64,000 bases of DNA from Humulus lupulus. Its lineage: Eukaryota > Streptophyta > Magnoliopsida > Rosales > Cannabaceae. The translations under genes and the position numbers were made by a program. Location of the stretch: assembly GCF_963169125.1 (NCBI RefSeq), contig NC_084793.1:94879071-94943070 (forward strand), given 5' to 3'. Position 1 is the first letter of the stretch. The number at the start of each line of letters is the position of its first letter. Positions 19,972 to 33,370 of this stretch are shown in pieces. The notes under the pieces are model-generated. The model had not been told where the DNA came from and made no database searches. It worked only from the letters and a program-made list of their open reading frames with translations.

Positions 19972-22900
19972 CCAAGTATCCCCAAGCATCTCAGCTTAAT
20001 TCGCAGTGGAGACTCAAGTCTCAACATTGATATCTAGTTAAGAAATCCCTCTCGAGGTTAACCATCATTATTGAGGGCATTTATACTAATTTAAAACAAA
20101 GTATGGGGTTGGTGGATCCACAGTGGCTCATGGGGACCTCTATGTTTACCTGGCATACTTACCTTCTCGCCAAATGAAGCATAAGCACCCCTAGGATCAT
20201 TGAGACTACCAGGTTACCTGGTTTGCTTATCCCTTGGCCATTTCTCACGGTGAAGAACTATATAAAGATAACATATTATAATGGATCATAAGCACCTATA
20301 GGTTCATTAAAGACTCCTAGGTTACCTGGCTACTCATCTCTCAAATTCTCATGTGGAGCGTAAGGACCCCTAGGATCATGCAGACTCGTATGTTACTTGG
20401 CTACTTACCTTAAGGTCTCAGGCATAACTCGAAACACTGAGACAACATCTCTCGCGAGGAGTAAGTACCCCTAGAGACTGTCTCTCAATGAGTGATCTCT
20501 GTAACTAGCGTATAAACCCTACCTCTAGAAAGCAATACACTAGTTAACTCATGTTGCAGACACATAAATCAAAAACTGACTTACCAGATGTCCTTAGTTG
20601 CGTACCGAAAACCTCCCTTCGAAGAGTCCCACTTTGCTAGCAAACACTGTATACAGTGTACTCAAATTAATTATGGCATAATAGCAGATCACAATCTATA
20701 TGAGCATTAAGGTCATAAAAAAATTACCTACCAAGGGTATTCTCGTCCTCACATATTTTTAAATCATAATGACAATTTAATTTTTTTGGGAAAACCTCCA
20801 TCTCAGGTCTAGTCATTAAAAATAAGTTCCCTACAAAATTTCCCATCCCGCACTCATTACCGAGCTTAGCCAGGAAACTATCATTTAGAAGCTAAAAGCT
20901 TTACCCAAACCTGACTCTTTATTTGATTTTAGCAAAACTCCACATTTCAAGTAAAATCACATCAATCACAAACCTTGTCAATTCAAGTTGAAATAATTAG
21001 TCAAGAAACAATTTAAAAGAATTATTAGAATTAGGTTCAATTTATCTGTTTTAAAAATTTATCTTTATTGTGGAAAGATTAGTTTATTCCTATATTTAAA
21101 AGTTAGGGTATTGAACCCTTTTTAAATTTTCTCTTAAATAAAATATTTAATTACTAAAATATTACCTCTTTAATATCTAATTAATCTTAATAATAATATG
21201 GTGTGCTAAAGTAAATTTTACAATTACAAATATAAATTTTTAGCTTTCTTAGTTAAATACTTAGAAAAATCATCATCTTTTTCTCTAAGTATAAACTTTA
21301 TAATTCCTAAGTTATAAGTGGATTAGTTGGAAAACTATAATTGGAAAACTATAGCTCCAAAATCTCTCAAACTTCACAGAATTAACCTTGGCTACACCAA
21401 GAAGTTTTTTTGTAAAATTACACACAAAAATAATCATTTTTAATTAGTGACATTTATTTTTCAAAAATCTTACTTTAAGGTTGTCTAGGAATAGGTCAAT
21501 AATTTTAACAAACTTTGGGACTTTATAAAATATAATTGGTTTATTAATTAGGTCCAAAGTTTCTTAGGCCCATAACAGTCTATGTAAATAATACTCACAC
21601 CAAAATAAAATCATTTGAGCCATTTTTACTTTGTAAAACAGATACTCAAAGTTGGTTCTCCAGAAACTATGGTAAATTCTCAGAAGTATTCATCAAACTT
21701 TGAAAATTCATAACTCAGAGCTCTTTTCAAATTCTCCTTTGAAATTTGGCCATTTGATTCTTCAATACAAAGAAGTTCTATCACAAAATTAGGCAAAAAT
21801 GCAATGATTTTCCCATAGAAATAATTGTCCAAAATCGGCCATTTACCTAATTTTTGAAAGGCAAAATTCCACACTGCACACAAAATTTGCAAAGGCTATA
21901 ACTTGGTCAATTCAAATCCTACTTGCACGTTTTTACCCATTATAGACATCTACACATCCTAAAATTAAATATGAAACAAAAAAAATCCATAATCAGTTTG
22001 ACCCATAACTCGTTCGACCCACTAGAAGTCAGGTCCTAACCATTTTCTTACAAAATCAAGATTTTCACATATGGAATGTTGGATTCCATTATTAACAACC
22101 ATGTAAATTCTTATGCATGCACAATCAGCCATTAATTTAAGATCAACAGAGTTCCAATTATCAATTAAATCAAAACTAATAATCAAAACATGACAACTTG
22201 AACAAGAACTCAACACAAACTCATCAAAGGAGCACATAGGAGGTGATCGTACCTCTTGTAGCCTTTGGATTTAATTTTGATACTCCCTGGCACTTTGAAT
22301 CCCTCACTCAGCTTTTAATATATACATATAAACTCCCTAAAAGTTCACAAATTAGATTATACAACTATAGGAACTCAGCCAAGTGCATAACTAATCCAAG
22401 AACAAAACTTGAGAAAAGATAGTCTAGTGTTTACCTTTGTGGAGCTAACTTGTGTGTGTTCTCCTTAGCTCCAAACTAATATCCCAACTCTTAGGATTGA
22501 GTTCAAGATAGATAGAAGATGATAAATGGGATACTTGTGAAGGAAATTCTCAGAATAGATAGACCTAGAGGCAGACGGTCACAAGGGATAAGTTGAGAGA
22601 ATGTTTGAGATAAAACTTAAGACTCATGTTTTGTGTTTTTATGAATAATGAAACTATAGATTATTCTTTCTATTTATATGTGATAGGAAGTAAAAATAAA
22701 TTGACCATTTGACCACAAAGCTTCCGCCCCCACTAAACATAATTCAAGCTTAACTGGTCTTTTAATTAATCTAACTTAAGTCTAGCTAGTCTTAAGTAAA
22801 TTGCGTTTTTCTCCAAAAAGTTACTACATAGTAATAATTTGTTTTTTCCCTCAACTCCCCAATTGAGATTTTAATTTAGGCTAATTAAATTAAATAGGCC

Positions 22901-23338
22901 CTGATATTTAATTTAAATGGTCACACCCCTATATACACAACTCAAATAAATTAATTAGCCAAAATCATATTTTGTTGGCTAAAAATGTGCATTTTTCACA
23001 AAAATACATTTCTTATGGTTTTTCACAAAAAAAAAAAAAAATCAAATTTTGTGACCTTAATTGAAATTAATCCAATAATTTAATGCCCAATATTATTTTT
23101 CCATAATTATGTGTCTCAAATACCGTTTGTCCAAGATTTTACCAGACTAGGGTTTCCATGTCGGTCTGAGACCGAAATGCTCGGTTTGTCACCAAACTGC
23201 ACGTACCGCATTTTTGATAAAACTTGAAACATGAGTTTTGATTCGTAGGCATATATTATCATTCAAAATGATATTAAAATACCTCTCACCACCTTGTTCT
23301 TAGCTACTCGTAGGTGCCCAAAATGCGGGGCGTTAATA
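19972..23338 (-). mobile_element. LTR region of old gypsy element G (3' LTR, minus strand)
   Basis: AT-rich, non-coding sequence abutting the integrase end of element G. Its right edge, read on the minus strand, is TATTAACGCCCCGCATTTTG, like the TGTAACGCCCC starts of plant gypsy LTRs but with a decayed first base. The left limit is set only by the end of LTR A1, so it is probably truncated or interrupted there. No gene is recognised in these 3.3 kb. Confidence 0.5.
20170..20420. repeat. Imperfect repeats with 'aagcaccc(c)taggatcat'
   Basis: Three degraded units contain 'ataagcacc.(c)ta(t)aggatcat...ag(g)ttac(c)tgg', at about 20181, 20288 and 20360. Unequal spacing (107 and 72 bp) shows decay. 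They lie inside the G LTR region. Confidence 0.55.
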
Positions 23339-23562
23339 CCTACAATTTATAAGAGTTTCGTCTCGAAACTTAAAACAAGCGGGGATATAATTCTTTCATC
23401 TTGGCTTCAGTCTCCCATGTGGCTTCTTCAATGCCATGGTCACACAACTAAACCTTCACTAGCAGCACTTATTTGTTCCTTAACACCTTGTCTTTTCGGT
23501 CCAAAATTGTCACCAACTTTTGTTCGTAGTGCTGTTGAGGATCAACACTTATATGCTAATAA

Positions 23563-25461
23563 CTAAGCACATGTGTAGGGTGATAATGCAGGTGGAAGGG
23601 ATAGTCCATAAGCCACCTCCCCTATCCTTTCCAGGATCTTTAAAGGTCTGATAAACCTTGAGCTCAATTTTTCCTTCTTTCTGAATCGCATAACTCCTTT
23701 CAGTGGAGCTATATTCAATAGCACCATGTCGCCTACCTTGAACACCAAGGATCTCCTTCGTTGATCTGCATATTTGCGTTGTCGATCTATCAAGGTTTGT
23801 AACCGCTGTCATATATGCCAAATATCCTCAGTAGCCTGATGGTCCACATCTGACATGAGGAATTTTCTTTCACCGACCTTATGCCAATGAATTGGTGATC
23901 GACCTTTCCTCCCATATAGTGCTTCATACGGAGCCATCTTGATGGAGTCATGATAGCTATTATTATAAGAAAACTCTATAAATGAAAGCCTATCATTCCA
24001 CGATCCTTGGAAATCGAGGGCACAAGCCCTTAACATATCCTCTAGGGTTCGAATAGTTTGTTTGCTTTGGCCATCAATTTGAGGATGGAAAGTGGTGCTA
24101 AACTTCAAGGTAGTACCAAGTCTGGTCTGAATTCTCTCCCATAATGCTAAAATACACTGCCCGTCTTGGTCGGACACAATAGAGATGGGTACTCCATGCA
24201 ATCTCACCACCTCTGCTATATAGACATCTGCTAATTAGGTGCAGCATAAGTTATATTGACAGTTAGGAAATTAGCAGACTTAGTTAATCTGTCTACAATA
24301 ACCCATATGATATCCTCTCCTTTAGGAGTCGTTGGTAGACCTGAAACGAAGTCCATGGTAATCTTTTCCCACTTCCATTCTAGAATTTCCAAGGGCTGTA
24401 GTAATCCAGGCTGTTGTTAGTGTTCTGATTTTGTTTGTTGGTAAGTTAAATAGTGAGCCTTGTACTCCACCACTTCTTTCTTCATTCCCAGCCACCAGAA
24501 GTATTTTTTCAAATATTGGTACATTTTAGTGGTACCCAGATGCATAGCATAAGGGGAATTATGAGCCTTGTATAAAATCTGTTTCTTGATTTCTTCATCC
24601 TTGCGAACACATATTCTACCCTTAAATCCTAGCACCTTATCACCCGAGATATAGAATCCAGGTCTCATATCTTCCTTTACCTCATAGACTAGTATTTTCA
24701 ACTCCGGATCAGCAAGTTTTCCTCCTCGAATAGCCTCCATGATGGTTGGTTGTACTGAAAGAGTTGCCAATTGACCAATCACTATCTCTAACTCCAAAGT
24801 AGATATATCAGATTTTATCTCCCGTGGTATTTCTTGTACTGATAACAAGTTAAGCATAGGTTGTCGACTCAGAGCATCTGCCACCTTGTTGACCTTCCCA
24901 AGGTGGTATAAGATGTCATAGTCGTAATCATTGAATAATTCCAACCATCAATGCTGCCTCATATTTAATTCCTTTTGAGTGAAGAAATATTTAAGGCTCT
25001 TGTGATCAGTATTGATATCACAGTGGATTCCATATAAATAATGCCTCCAGATCTTTAGTGCAAACATCACTTCTGCTAACTCTAGATCATGCATAGGGTA
25101 ATTCTTCTCATAAATCTTCAATTGTCGGGAGGCATATGTTATGACTTTAACTTTGTGCATTAATATTGCCCCCAATCCTTGCCCTGACGCATTGCTATAA
25201 ATGGCATATCCTTATGTACCATTAGGAATATTCAAAACTGGAACAATTGTCAGTCTCTTTTTAAGCTCTTGAAAGCTTTGTTCGCACTTATCTGTCCATT
25301 CGAATTTAACCTCCTTATGGGTAAGAGTAGTCATTGGTGTGGCAATTTTGGAAAAGCCTTCCACAAATCGCTTGTAATAATCTGCTAACCCAAGAAAACT
25401 TTGAACTTCATGTGCATTGTTCAGAGCTTTCCACTGATTAAAGACTTCGATCTTCGCCGTG
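23563..25461 (-). pseudogene. Element G pol, distal half: end of RT, RNase H, integrase
   Basis: On the minus strand from 25461 leftwards: the RT-RNase H connection (QSFLGLADYYKRFVEGF near 25375), RNase H ([30 protein letters not shown], 25175-24948; then DALSR near 24870), an H2C2 region in which both finger cysteines now read Tyr (AHYLTYQQTK near 24430), integrase ([31 protein letters not shown], 24210-23809), and the C-terminal 'FKVGDMVLLNIAPLKG' block (23793-23563). Many stops and frame changes. Its upstream half lies at 37523-39165, beyond the insertions. Confidence 0.85.
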
Positions 25462-27713
25462 TGTAACGCCCTGGATAGCCAGGACTGCTACATTGTGTAC
25501 TTATAAAGGTGCAAGACTTGCTAATCAAGTCATTTAGTCAAAACATGTCACTAAACCATAAATGTGCTAAGGATAAAATGGTTTTGGTCTCAAGAGATAC
25601 AATTCATATACTAAAACAAATTTACATATGGGATCCCAAAAAGGAACAGTGTTTAAAGGTTATTTTACAAAATTTCCAAAATACAGACTACCATCAGCCA
25701 TTCTAAGGCAAAACAGACATTTATAGCTTTTCTGTTCCTGTTATCCTCTCAACTGTGGCGGCTGAGCAGCTGGTCATGTACATTCTGCTCGTAGAGCTCT
25801 CCAAGTCAGGGCTGATCAAGTTTGCCCTTGCCTTTACCTGCACCACGTAGCACCCATGAGCCAAGGCCCAGCAAGAAAACATAATACACATCTCAACAAT
25901 CATATCAAGAGAATAATCCATCAAGCATGATCAACCACTTAACATCCCACTTTGATCACATAGCATGTATTCAGAATCAAAGATGCAACCAATCATTAAT
26001 AACTGTCAAATCACATAATAACTAGGGCCGACAACTTAGGCCGCACCCTCTGTTTACCCCACTGACTCCGGCCCGCTTAAACCGAGCTCAGTGCATAATA
26101 AGCTATCCTCGGCTACTAGTGGCCGAGCCGCGCCCTGTACGCAAGTGTAACCTTTGGCACTCTTAGGCCGTTGGTTTACTATTTACATGGCATAATACCA
26201 TCCTTTGCAATGCATACATATTAGAGAACTCTTAGTTCCATTACAAATACACAACCGGGTGCAGTTTTCTTACCTTTGGCTTCCAAGTGAACTAGTTACG
26301 AGCGATGCTCCGTGAGCACGATCCGATCCCCGAGCCCTAGCTTAGCACCTAGTCACAACCAAGATAAAGGATACCATCAAAAATCTTAAATGAGCTTCTA
26401 GATAAAGTTCTAGTCTTCGGAACATTGAACTTCACCAAACATAGTAAAAGATTCAATCCCGAGCACCCTAGGTTCAATTCCCAAGCCTAGAGTCTCAAAA
26501 TCCCAAAATCCCTTAAGGGCCGCGGCATTAGCCACCCATGACGTGGCATGGCCCCAACCAGAGACCTCCAAATGCCCAAAAATAGCTAAGGGTCACGGCC
26601 CTACTCAGACCATGTCGCGGCCCGCCCTCCTTCCTCAGCACACAACAGCTTCGAAGGGCCGTAACTCACCAAGACTATGCCGCGACCCGACCCGTTCGAA
26701 CCCAGAAAAACCTCCATTTTTAACTCTCAAACCTCATGCAAACTCACTCAAAACTACCCCAATTCCACAACTCAATTATCCAAAAACTTCCCACAAGATT
26801 CCAACAACACAACCCAGCTGAAACCTAGGCTAGAAACCCATCAAAAACCCATTTAAATTACTGAAACTTTCTAACTTAAGAACACAAAACCCAGCCATGA
26901 AAACACTATAACTCAGCCATTAAACCTTAGATTAGAGCTTACCTCAGCTGCAGAACCACTTCTCTAAGGAAAATCCAGGTCAATTCCCAAGCTTTTCCAC
27001 CTTATTTCTGCCTTTAACATCAAAATCACAACTATCTCACTACTCAATCGTAACTCAGAATTTCTAACCAAAAAGAAAGGAATTCAATGCTTACCTTAGT
27101 ACTGATTAAATTTCCTGGATGATTCTTGAGCTAAGCCTCTAAACCACTGCTTCAATCCACTGAATTCCTCTAAAATTTTCAGTGTTTTTCCTTGAGAGAG
27201 AAAAGGGCTGAGAAAAAGAGTCGGTCTTATTATGTTCTACTGTTTTCTATTGCTCCTTAAGTCTATCCTTAGGCAATTAAGCTAACCCCAAAGCTCGGGG
27301 TACCGAAAACGTCCCCGAGGGCAAAATAGTAAAATTCCCTAATATTCCCGCCTAGACTTCTTAACCTCAAATATATCTCCATATATTTATTTTCATAACC
27401 CGGTAATCTAAATAACCACCCAATACCTGAAACACCCCTTGACTTGTCCAAAGTCAAGCATTAAGCTCCGTTGTGACTTTCCTGCTATCTAGCTCCCTAA
27501 GATCGCCTCAAGTCGCCTGCTGCAGATTTACCCACATAATAATGTGGTTCTCACAAGTATAACATTTAATCACATTTATATTCATATAATCATACAAGCA
27601 TGCTTATCATGTAATCATGCATTAAATCAATAAATTCACACATAAACCAATTATGCCCTCCCGGCACACTAATCAAGGCCCTTAAGCCATATTAGTGATT
27701 TTGGGTCGTTACA
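25462..27713 (-). mobile_element. Solo LTR of family A, copy A2
   Basis: Reads TGTAACGCC... on the plus strand and ends '...ttgggtcgttaca' at 27713, the reverse complement of the family start TGTAACGACCCAAA. About 2.25 kb, with no internal region, inside the RT coding sequence of G (K-I-E-V on the left, G-I-S-V-D-P on the right, 37523 onwards). The candidate target duplications ccgtg (25457-25461) and ctg+gg (27714-27716 plus 37523-37524) match at three of five bases, so decayed. It contains the family block 'ttgctgggccttggctcat' on the minus strand near 25870. Confidence 0.8.
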
Positions 27714-27716
27714 CTG

Positions 27717-27730
27717 CACTACAAGAAAAA
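27717..27730 (+). repeat. CACTA left terminal inverted repeat
   Basis: CACTACAAGAAAAA, the canonical plant CACTA end, preceded by the target copy CTG. The following 300 bp contain repeated '(c)ataacactt', 'gcacttct' and 'ataacattt' words typical of subterminal repeats. Confidence 0.85.
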
Positions 27731-28708
27731 ACAGTATTCATAACACTTAAAAACTGCTAACCGGGACTATTGATAGCACTTCTGAAAATGCTAACATAGC
27801 CCCTGTTATTAAAAGTCCAATCTTTTCTATAACAGTTTTTGAATGTTATGTTCGGTGTTATCTTAAACTATTCAATAACACATTTTTAGGTGCTATAATA
27901 TTCAAATAATAACATTTAGATAGAGTTTTTGGTTATAAATTTGAAGTTTAATCTTGTACTTTTTTCATAACACTTTTCAACTGTTACATTTGATTATTTT
28001 GATAACATTTTTAATTTGTTATATTATATAAACCATAACGATTTTTTACGCTTATAATATGTTTTTAAATCATAACGTTAGTAATAAAATTTTAAATTTT
28101 ATTTTGATAAGTATACTTATATGGTTTTTTTTTTAATTACAAGATTTTCATTATTGTATTTTGATAAAAAAAATTCAAAATTAATCATAAAATGTAATTC
28201 TCAATATATTGATAAACCATAAGTATTACATTAAACAATAACTAATTCAAACCATGAATATGTCTACTTCATGAGATCTTAGTTCTAACTTAAGTTTGAA
28301 AGCATAACATAATAAAGTTTCTTGAACATTTTTTACTTCAAAAATGAAAAACAAAAACATTACAAGATACACAAAAGTAAACCATGCATGAAACTTGCTC
28401 CATCCTTCAATTCATCATTCTTTGTGCACTTGTCCAGAAGACAAAATTCTCACATTCTATGATATCCCTTTGGGTTTGGTTGACAAGTCCTGGAAGTGAT
28501 CTGAACCTAAAACAGCACATATGGACATTAGACACATATTATTTCCCTTAAAACCAAATAGATTATTACATAGATATGGATGAACATCAGATGAGATGAA
28601 CCTCATACCACTAGCTATTTTGCACAGCTTAAAAATTATATGTGCTAAAGACAAAAAAAAATGGAGATGCTTAAAAATTAACAAAGACCTGTAAAAGATT
28701 TCATTAAC
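27731..28708. other. CACTA left subterminal and AT-rich region
   Basis: No gene seen. The first few hundred bases are rich in short motifs (ataaca, gcacttc) in both orientations, probably transposase-binding subterminal repeats. The rest is AT-rich unassigned sequence. Confidence 0.4.
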
Positions 28709-28710
28709 CC

Positions 28711-30238
28711 ACTTGGAATCCAAACTAACATGTATTTAGCCCAGGTAATGAATGAATGCTATACTATAATTTTTACAGACTTATAATGAAATATCACTGG
28801 AACATTGTGCCAAGAACTTAAACAACTCTGAATTGTAGTAAATGGCTGAATGTTATTTGGGGATTGAACAGGGTTAATTAAACAAAGAGAACAAGCACTT
28901 AATTAAACTTTAAAGCATGATTTTGAAACAATTTCATGAACAAATTAGATATTTTTGACCTTTGAAAGTATTTGAATCATGGATTAATATTTTTGAGTTG
29001 AGAAAGAATGAGTCAAGTTTAACATAAAATGCAAAAATTGGAGTTTTGGTGAAGTGAAATACACAAGAGTTTGAACTAAAAGTTATCTTACCACTTGGAA
29101 TCCAAACTAACATGTATTTAGCCCAGGTAATGAATGAATGCTATACTATAATTTTTACAGACTTATAATGAAATATCACTGGAACATTGTGCCAAGACTT
29201 AAACAACTCTGAATTGTAGTAAATGGCTGAATGTTATTTGGGGATTGAACAGGGTTAATTAAACAAAGAGAACAAGCACTTAATTAAACTTTAAAGCATG
29301 ATTTTTAAACAATTTCATGAACAAATTAGATATTTTTGACCTTTCAAAGTATTTGAATCATGGATTAATATTTTTGAGTTGAGAAAGAATGAGTCAAGTT
29401 TAACATAAAATGCAAAAATTGGAGTTTTGGTGAAGTGAAATACACAAGCGTTTGAACTAAAAGTAATCTTACCACTTGGAATCCAAACTAACATGTATTT
29501 AGCCCAGGTAATGAATGAATGCTATACTATAATTTTTACAGACTTATAATGAAATATCACTGGAACATTGTGCCAAGAACTTAAACAACTCTGAATTGTA
29601 GTAAATGGCTGAATGTTATTTGGGGATTGAACAGGGTTAATTAAACAAAGAGAACAAGCACTTAATTAAACTTTAAAGCATGATTTTTAAACAATTTCAT
29701 GAACAAATTATATATTTTTGACCTTTGAAAGTATTTGAATCATGGATTAATATTTTTGAGTTGAGAAAGAATGAGTCAAGTTTAACATAAAATGCAAAAA
29801 TTGGAGTTTTGGTGAAGTGAAATACACAAGAGTTTGAACTAAAAGTTATCTTACCACTTGGAATCCAAACTAACATGTATTTAGCCCAGGTAATGAATGA
29901 ATGCTATACTATAATTTTTACAGACTTATAATGAAATATCACTGGAACATTGTGCCAAGACTTAAACAACTCTGAATTGTAGTAAATGGCTGAATGTTAT
30001 TTGGGGATTGAACAGGGTTAATTAAACAAAGAGAACAAGCACTTAATTAAACTTTAAAGCATGATTTTTAAACAATTTCATGAACAAATTAGATATTTTT
30101 GACCTTTCAAAGTATTTGAATCATGGATTAATATTTTTGAGTTGAGAAAGAATGAGTCAAGTTTAACATAAAATGCAAAAATTGGAGTTTTGGTGAAGTG
30201 AAATACACAAGCGTTTGAACTAAAAGTTATCTTATAAT
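28711..30238. repeat. Four 382-bp tandem repeats arranged as a duplicated dimer
   Basis: Units start with 'acttggaatccaaactaaca' at 28711, 29093, 29474 and 29856. Units 1 and 3 share 'caagaactta', 'cctttgaaag' and 'acaagagttt'. Units 2 and 4 share 'caagactta', 'cctttcaaag' and 'acaagcgttt'. So a two-unit block of about 763 bp was itself duplicated. No protein is encoded. The array ends just 3' of the dienelactone hydrolase fragment. Confidence 0.95.
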
Positions 30239-30284
30239 TTGTAGTTGTTTCAAAGTATCATATCACTATGTATATCACTATGTA

Positions 30285-31040
30285 GTTCCTTTGATGTCAT
30301 CCACAGTGACGTAAGATTGATGTAAGAGGGCAGCAGCCTTAATAGAGTCGGACTTTGCGAGTTGAATTGCAGCCTTGGCTGAGAACAGAAAAAATCTTGA
30401 TCAGCTTAGCGTAAGTAACAACGAGATATATGGTTTGAACTAACAAAGTCAGTCACTGCTCGTGATTGAATTTGTTCACAAGTTATTGTCGAATTTGCCA
30501 AAATGTCATCTAGATACCATAATGGAAAACAAAGAAGTATGTCAACAAACTTACCACCCCAACAAAAGCCTGCAACACCTATTGCAGAATATCCTCTATT
30601 TTTCAAATCCTGAATCACTACTTTGGCAAATTCAAATCCCTCGTCCTATTGGAACAAGCAAAAGGTTTCAGAACAAGTCTAAGAGAGTTTTAATACTAGA
30701 GTACAACAAATGCTTCCAGAAGTTAAATTAACTTGACAGTTAGGAAAGATTAAGATGCTAAAATAGCAACTATTGGTCTAGCTGAATCTAGAATTAATTT
30801 TGCAGAGCCCACAACATGAAAACTTTCAACTAACTCACCAGAAACAATCTTAAGTATCTATTACTAATATTAAGGACTATCAAGTATGAATCAAAACACT
30901 AGAACCAACCATGCTATGATCTTTAATCCAAACGCTCATAGGCCTTTTAGTATCTGCACGAACAAAAGGATCCCCCTTCAAGAAGTCAGGAACGACCACA
31001 AAGAATCCAGCAGCTGCGACTTTGTCGGCCACTTTCCTTT
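30285..31040 (-). pseudogene. Captured fragment of a dienelactone hydrolase family gene
   Basis: Three exons on the minus strand, in order: about 31037-30910 (KVAAAGFFVVVPDFLKGDPF, ending KDHSM), 30645-30555 (DEGFEFAKVVIQDLKNRGYS, then GVAGFCWGG) and 30378-30285 (AKAAIQLAKSDSIKAAALLH, QSYVTVDDIK). GT-AG introns lie between them. GFCWGG holds the nucleophile Cys of the dienelactone hydrolase / carboxymethylenebutenolidase family. The start and the C-terminal exons with the rest of the triad are missing, and the last exon is not followed by a usable donor. It is therefore a gene fragment inside the CACTA element, not a working gene. Confidence 0.8.
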
Positions 31041-33370
31041 GCAATAGGCAGAAGCTTGTATTAGTTTTCAAGAGGGCATACAACATCATTAATACAAATC
31101 ACAACTTATTTTTCTCAAACAAAAAAGAAAAAAAAACTGTCATGCAAGTGCTTAATAGCGAGTCTTAACGAATCCATGAGAGGTAACTCAAATGGTTGGT
31201 TTGTGTCGCTAAGTACCTAAATAACAATTGTTATATTTTTATGGTTCCCAAATATTATAGATAGATGGAGAGCTAGTAAGAAAAAAACAGTGAACTTGAA
31301 TGATCCTTTACATAAAATTTTCCTTCTAATCAAATATTGTAAATTAACAAAGCATTCTGATCCCATCAATTTAATCGAGTACATCACACGATACAGTGAT
31401 AACAATAAGAGTACTGAAAAATTTATCAAACAAAATGAAAAATTTATCCAAAAGAACAGTAGTGACACATAATTTCAAGCCAGGGCAAGTGATCAAATTA
31501 GTAAGAACCCAATATAATATAAAGCTTAAATAAGAACAAAATAATGATAAAATTACCATATACATCAGAAATAAGAACAGCAGCATGCTTTATTATTATT
31601 TTTTTTAAATTGATCAAATTTGAACTGACTTTTTTAAGCAATTATTTTTATATTTTTATAATCGAAATGCATAATTAATTCAGACAAAGTTGGCCATATT
31701 GCAAGACTAACATCAAATGTCCTCAACTGATTTAGACATCAGCGCCCACTTGGCTTGGCCATATTATGGGCGCACTCTTCAAATTCTTACACAAAAATAG
31801 GACCATTAATACCACATATATCCACTATTACTAATATTACACTAATCCCTTTAGAATAGTACAACAACAAATATTTGTCTAATTTAGCTCAGCTTCCTCA
31901 ACATATAAGTTGGGTGTCATTTTTTTTAACAAAAGGGAATCTTGACTGGTTCCAAATATAATAACAGGTGGAAAAAAGGGGAAGAAGTTTGGACTGGTTT
32001 CAAATATTAAGCTAGGGAACACTCTCATATAATAATAATAATAATAAGAAAAAAAAAGTAGCAATAATGCTAAAAGACATACTGAATTCATTTATAATTA
32101 ACTCTTATTATTTACTAGTTTTGATGTTAAGCACAATCATTGCTCTTATGTATATGTATAGGACAGTGGTGATGAATGAGAGAGAAAGTACAAGTGCTGG
32201 GGCATTGTAACTAACTAATGGGGAAGTTTTGGTTTTATTTTGAAGCGGTGGATTACCAATCACTGCTCTAAATCCCCTCTATTATGAGAATAACGTATGG
32301 GGCAGGGGAATAAAAACTACTGCTCAAACGAAAAGTTTCCACATATTGCAGTAAAAAGAATCATCTAGTTGTTTTTTATGCCCTGTTTTCTTTTTTTTTT
32401 TTCTATTTCTATTGTTGCTCTTTGCAACTACTTAGAAAATAATTCCCTTATTTTGCTCTCTAAACAACTTCAGAATAAAGGAAAAGCTAGAAGGAATCAA
32501 ATAACTCAAGAAAATAAACACACAATATGCAAACAAAAACAAATTATAAACACACAAAAGGCACTAGCAATTATGTTATTAAAATAATAAGTTACCATCA
32601 ATTAGAAGCTGCATGAACCAGACAAACAAAATTCAAGAAACATATCATGTATAGCTAGATGCATATTACCATATAACATGCACCCAAATGCATATTACCA
32701 TATATAATACTTGGCTTTTATTGATTTTGTTTTTCTCAGTAAAAGGAAAAGAAAACTGTGACTACACTTTGTTCATGGAAATTGTTACGTACATGAAAAT
32801 TGAATAGAGTACTGCATAAAAATAATATATTACACTCAAAAAGCAACAAAACCAGAGATAAGAGAAAACTTCACTTCTTAATTAGCTAGCATATATGGAG
32901 TTAACAGTGTTCATAGAACAGCAAGTGGCCACAGTACTCTAAATTTCAAACATATGGTTCCAATTCTATGCGAAGCAAAGAATTCAAGATGAAAAAATAA
33001 ATATAAAAAGTAACAATGAATTTATAATAGCTAATACAATGCCACTGGAATATAACCATATGGAAAACAACTAAATTACTAGAATAATGCTATTGAAAAT
33101 AACCATGAGGTGTAAACAAACTATTACGTGATGGATTACAGCTTCTAAAATTCATAGAAATCTTACATATACTAAGGAAAAATTTAGCAATGAAATTAAG
33201 GGTTTAAGTTATTTCTCATACTAGTTCATCTTAAGGCTGCAAAAAGGGAACAAGCAGTTTAAGTTGGCTCAAGAAAAGATTATGTACTCAATATCCACCA
33301 GGTGAAGTTTTATGGAAGCTTTAATGGAATGAAGGCTACACTCAAGCAATTGAGTGGCAAAGAACTTACT
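31041..33370. other. AT-rich CACTA interior without recognised genes
   Basis: About 2.3 kb of AT-rich sequence with simple-sequence runs (such as 'aataataataataataa' near 32028) and only short accidental frames. It could hold introns or flanks of the captured genes. I recognise no exons. Confidence 0.4.

Noticed and set aside
32965..32985. Word 'tgcgaagcaaag' like the Tat1 hairpin motif
   Set aside because: Only 12 bases match, without the flanking pairing arms; likely chance.
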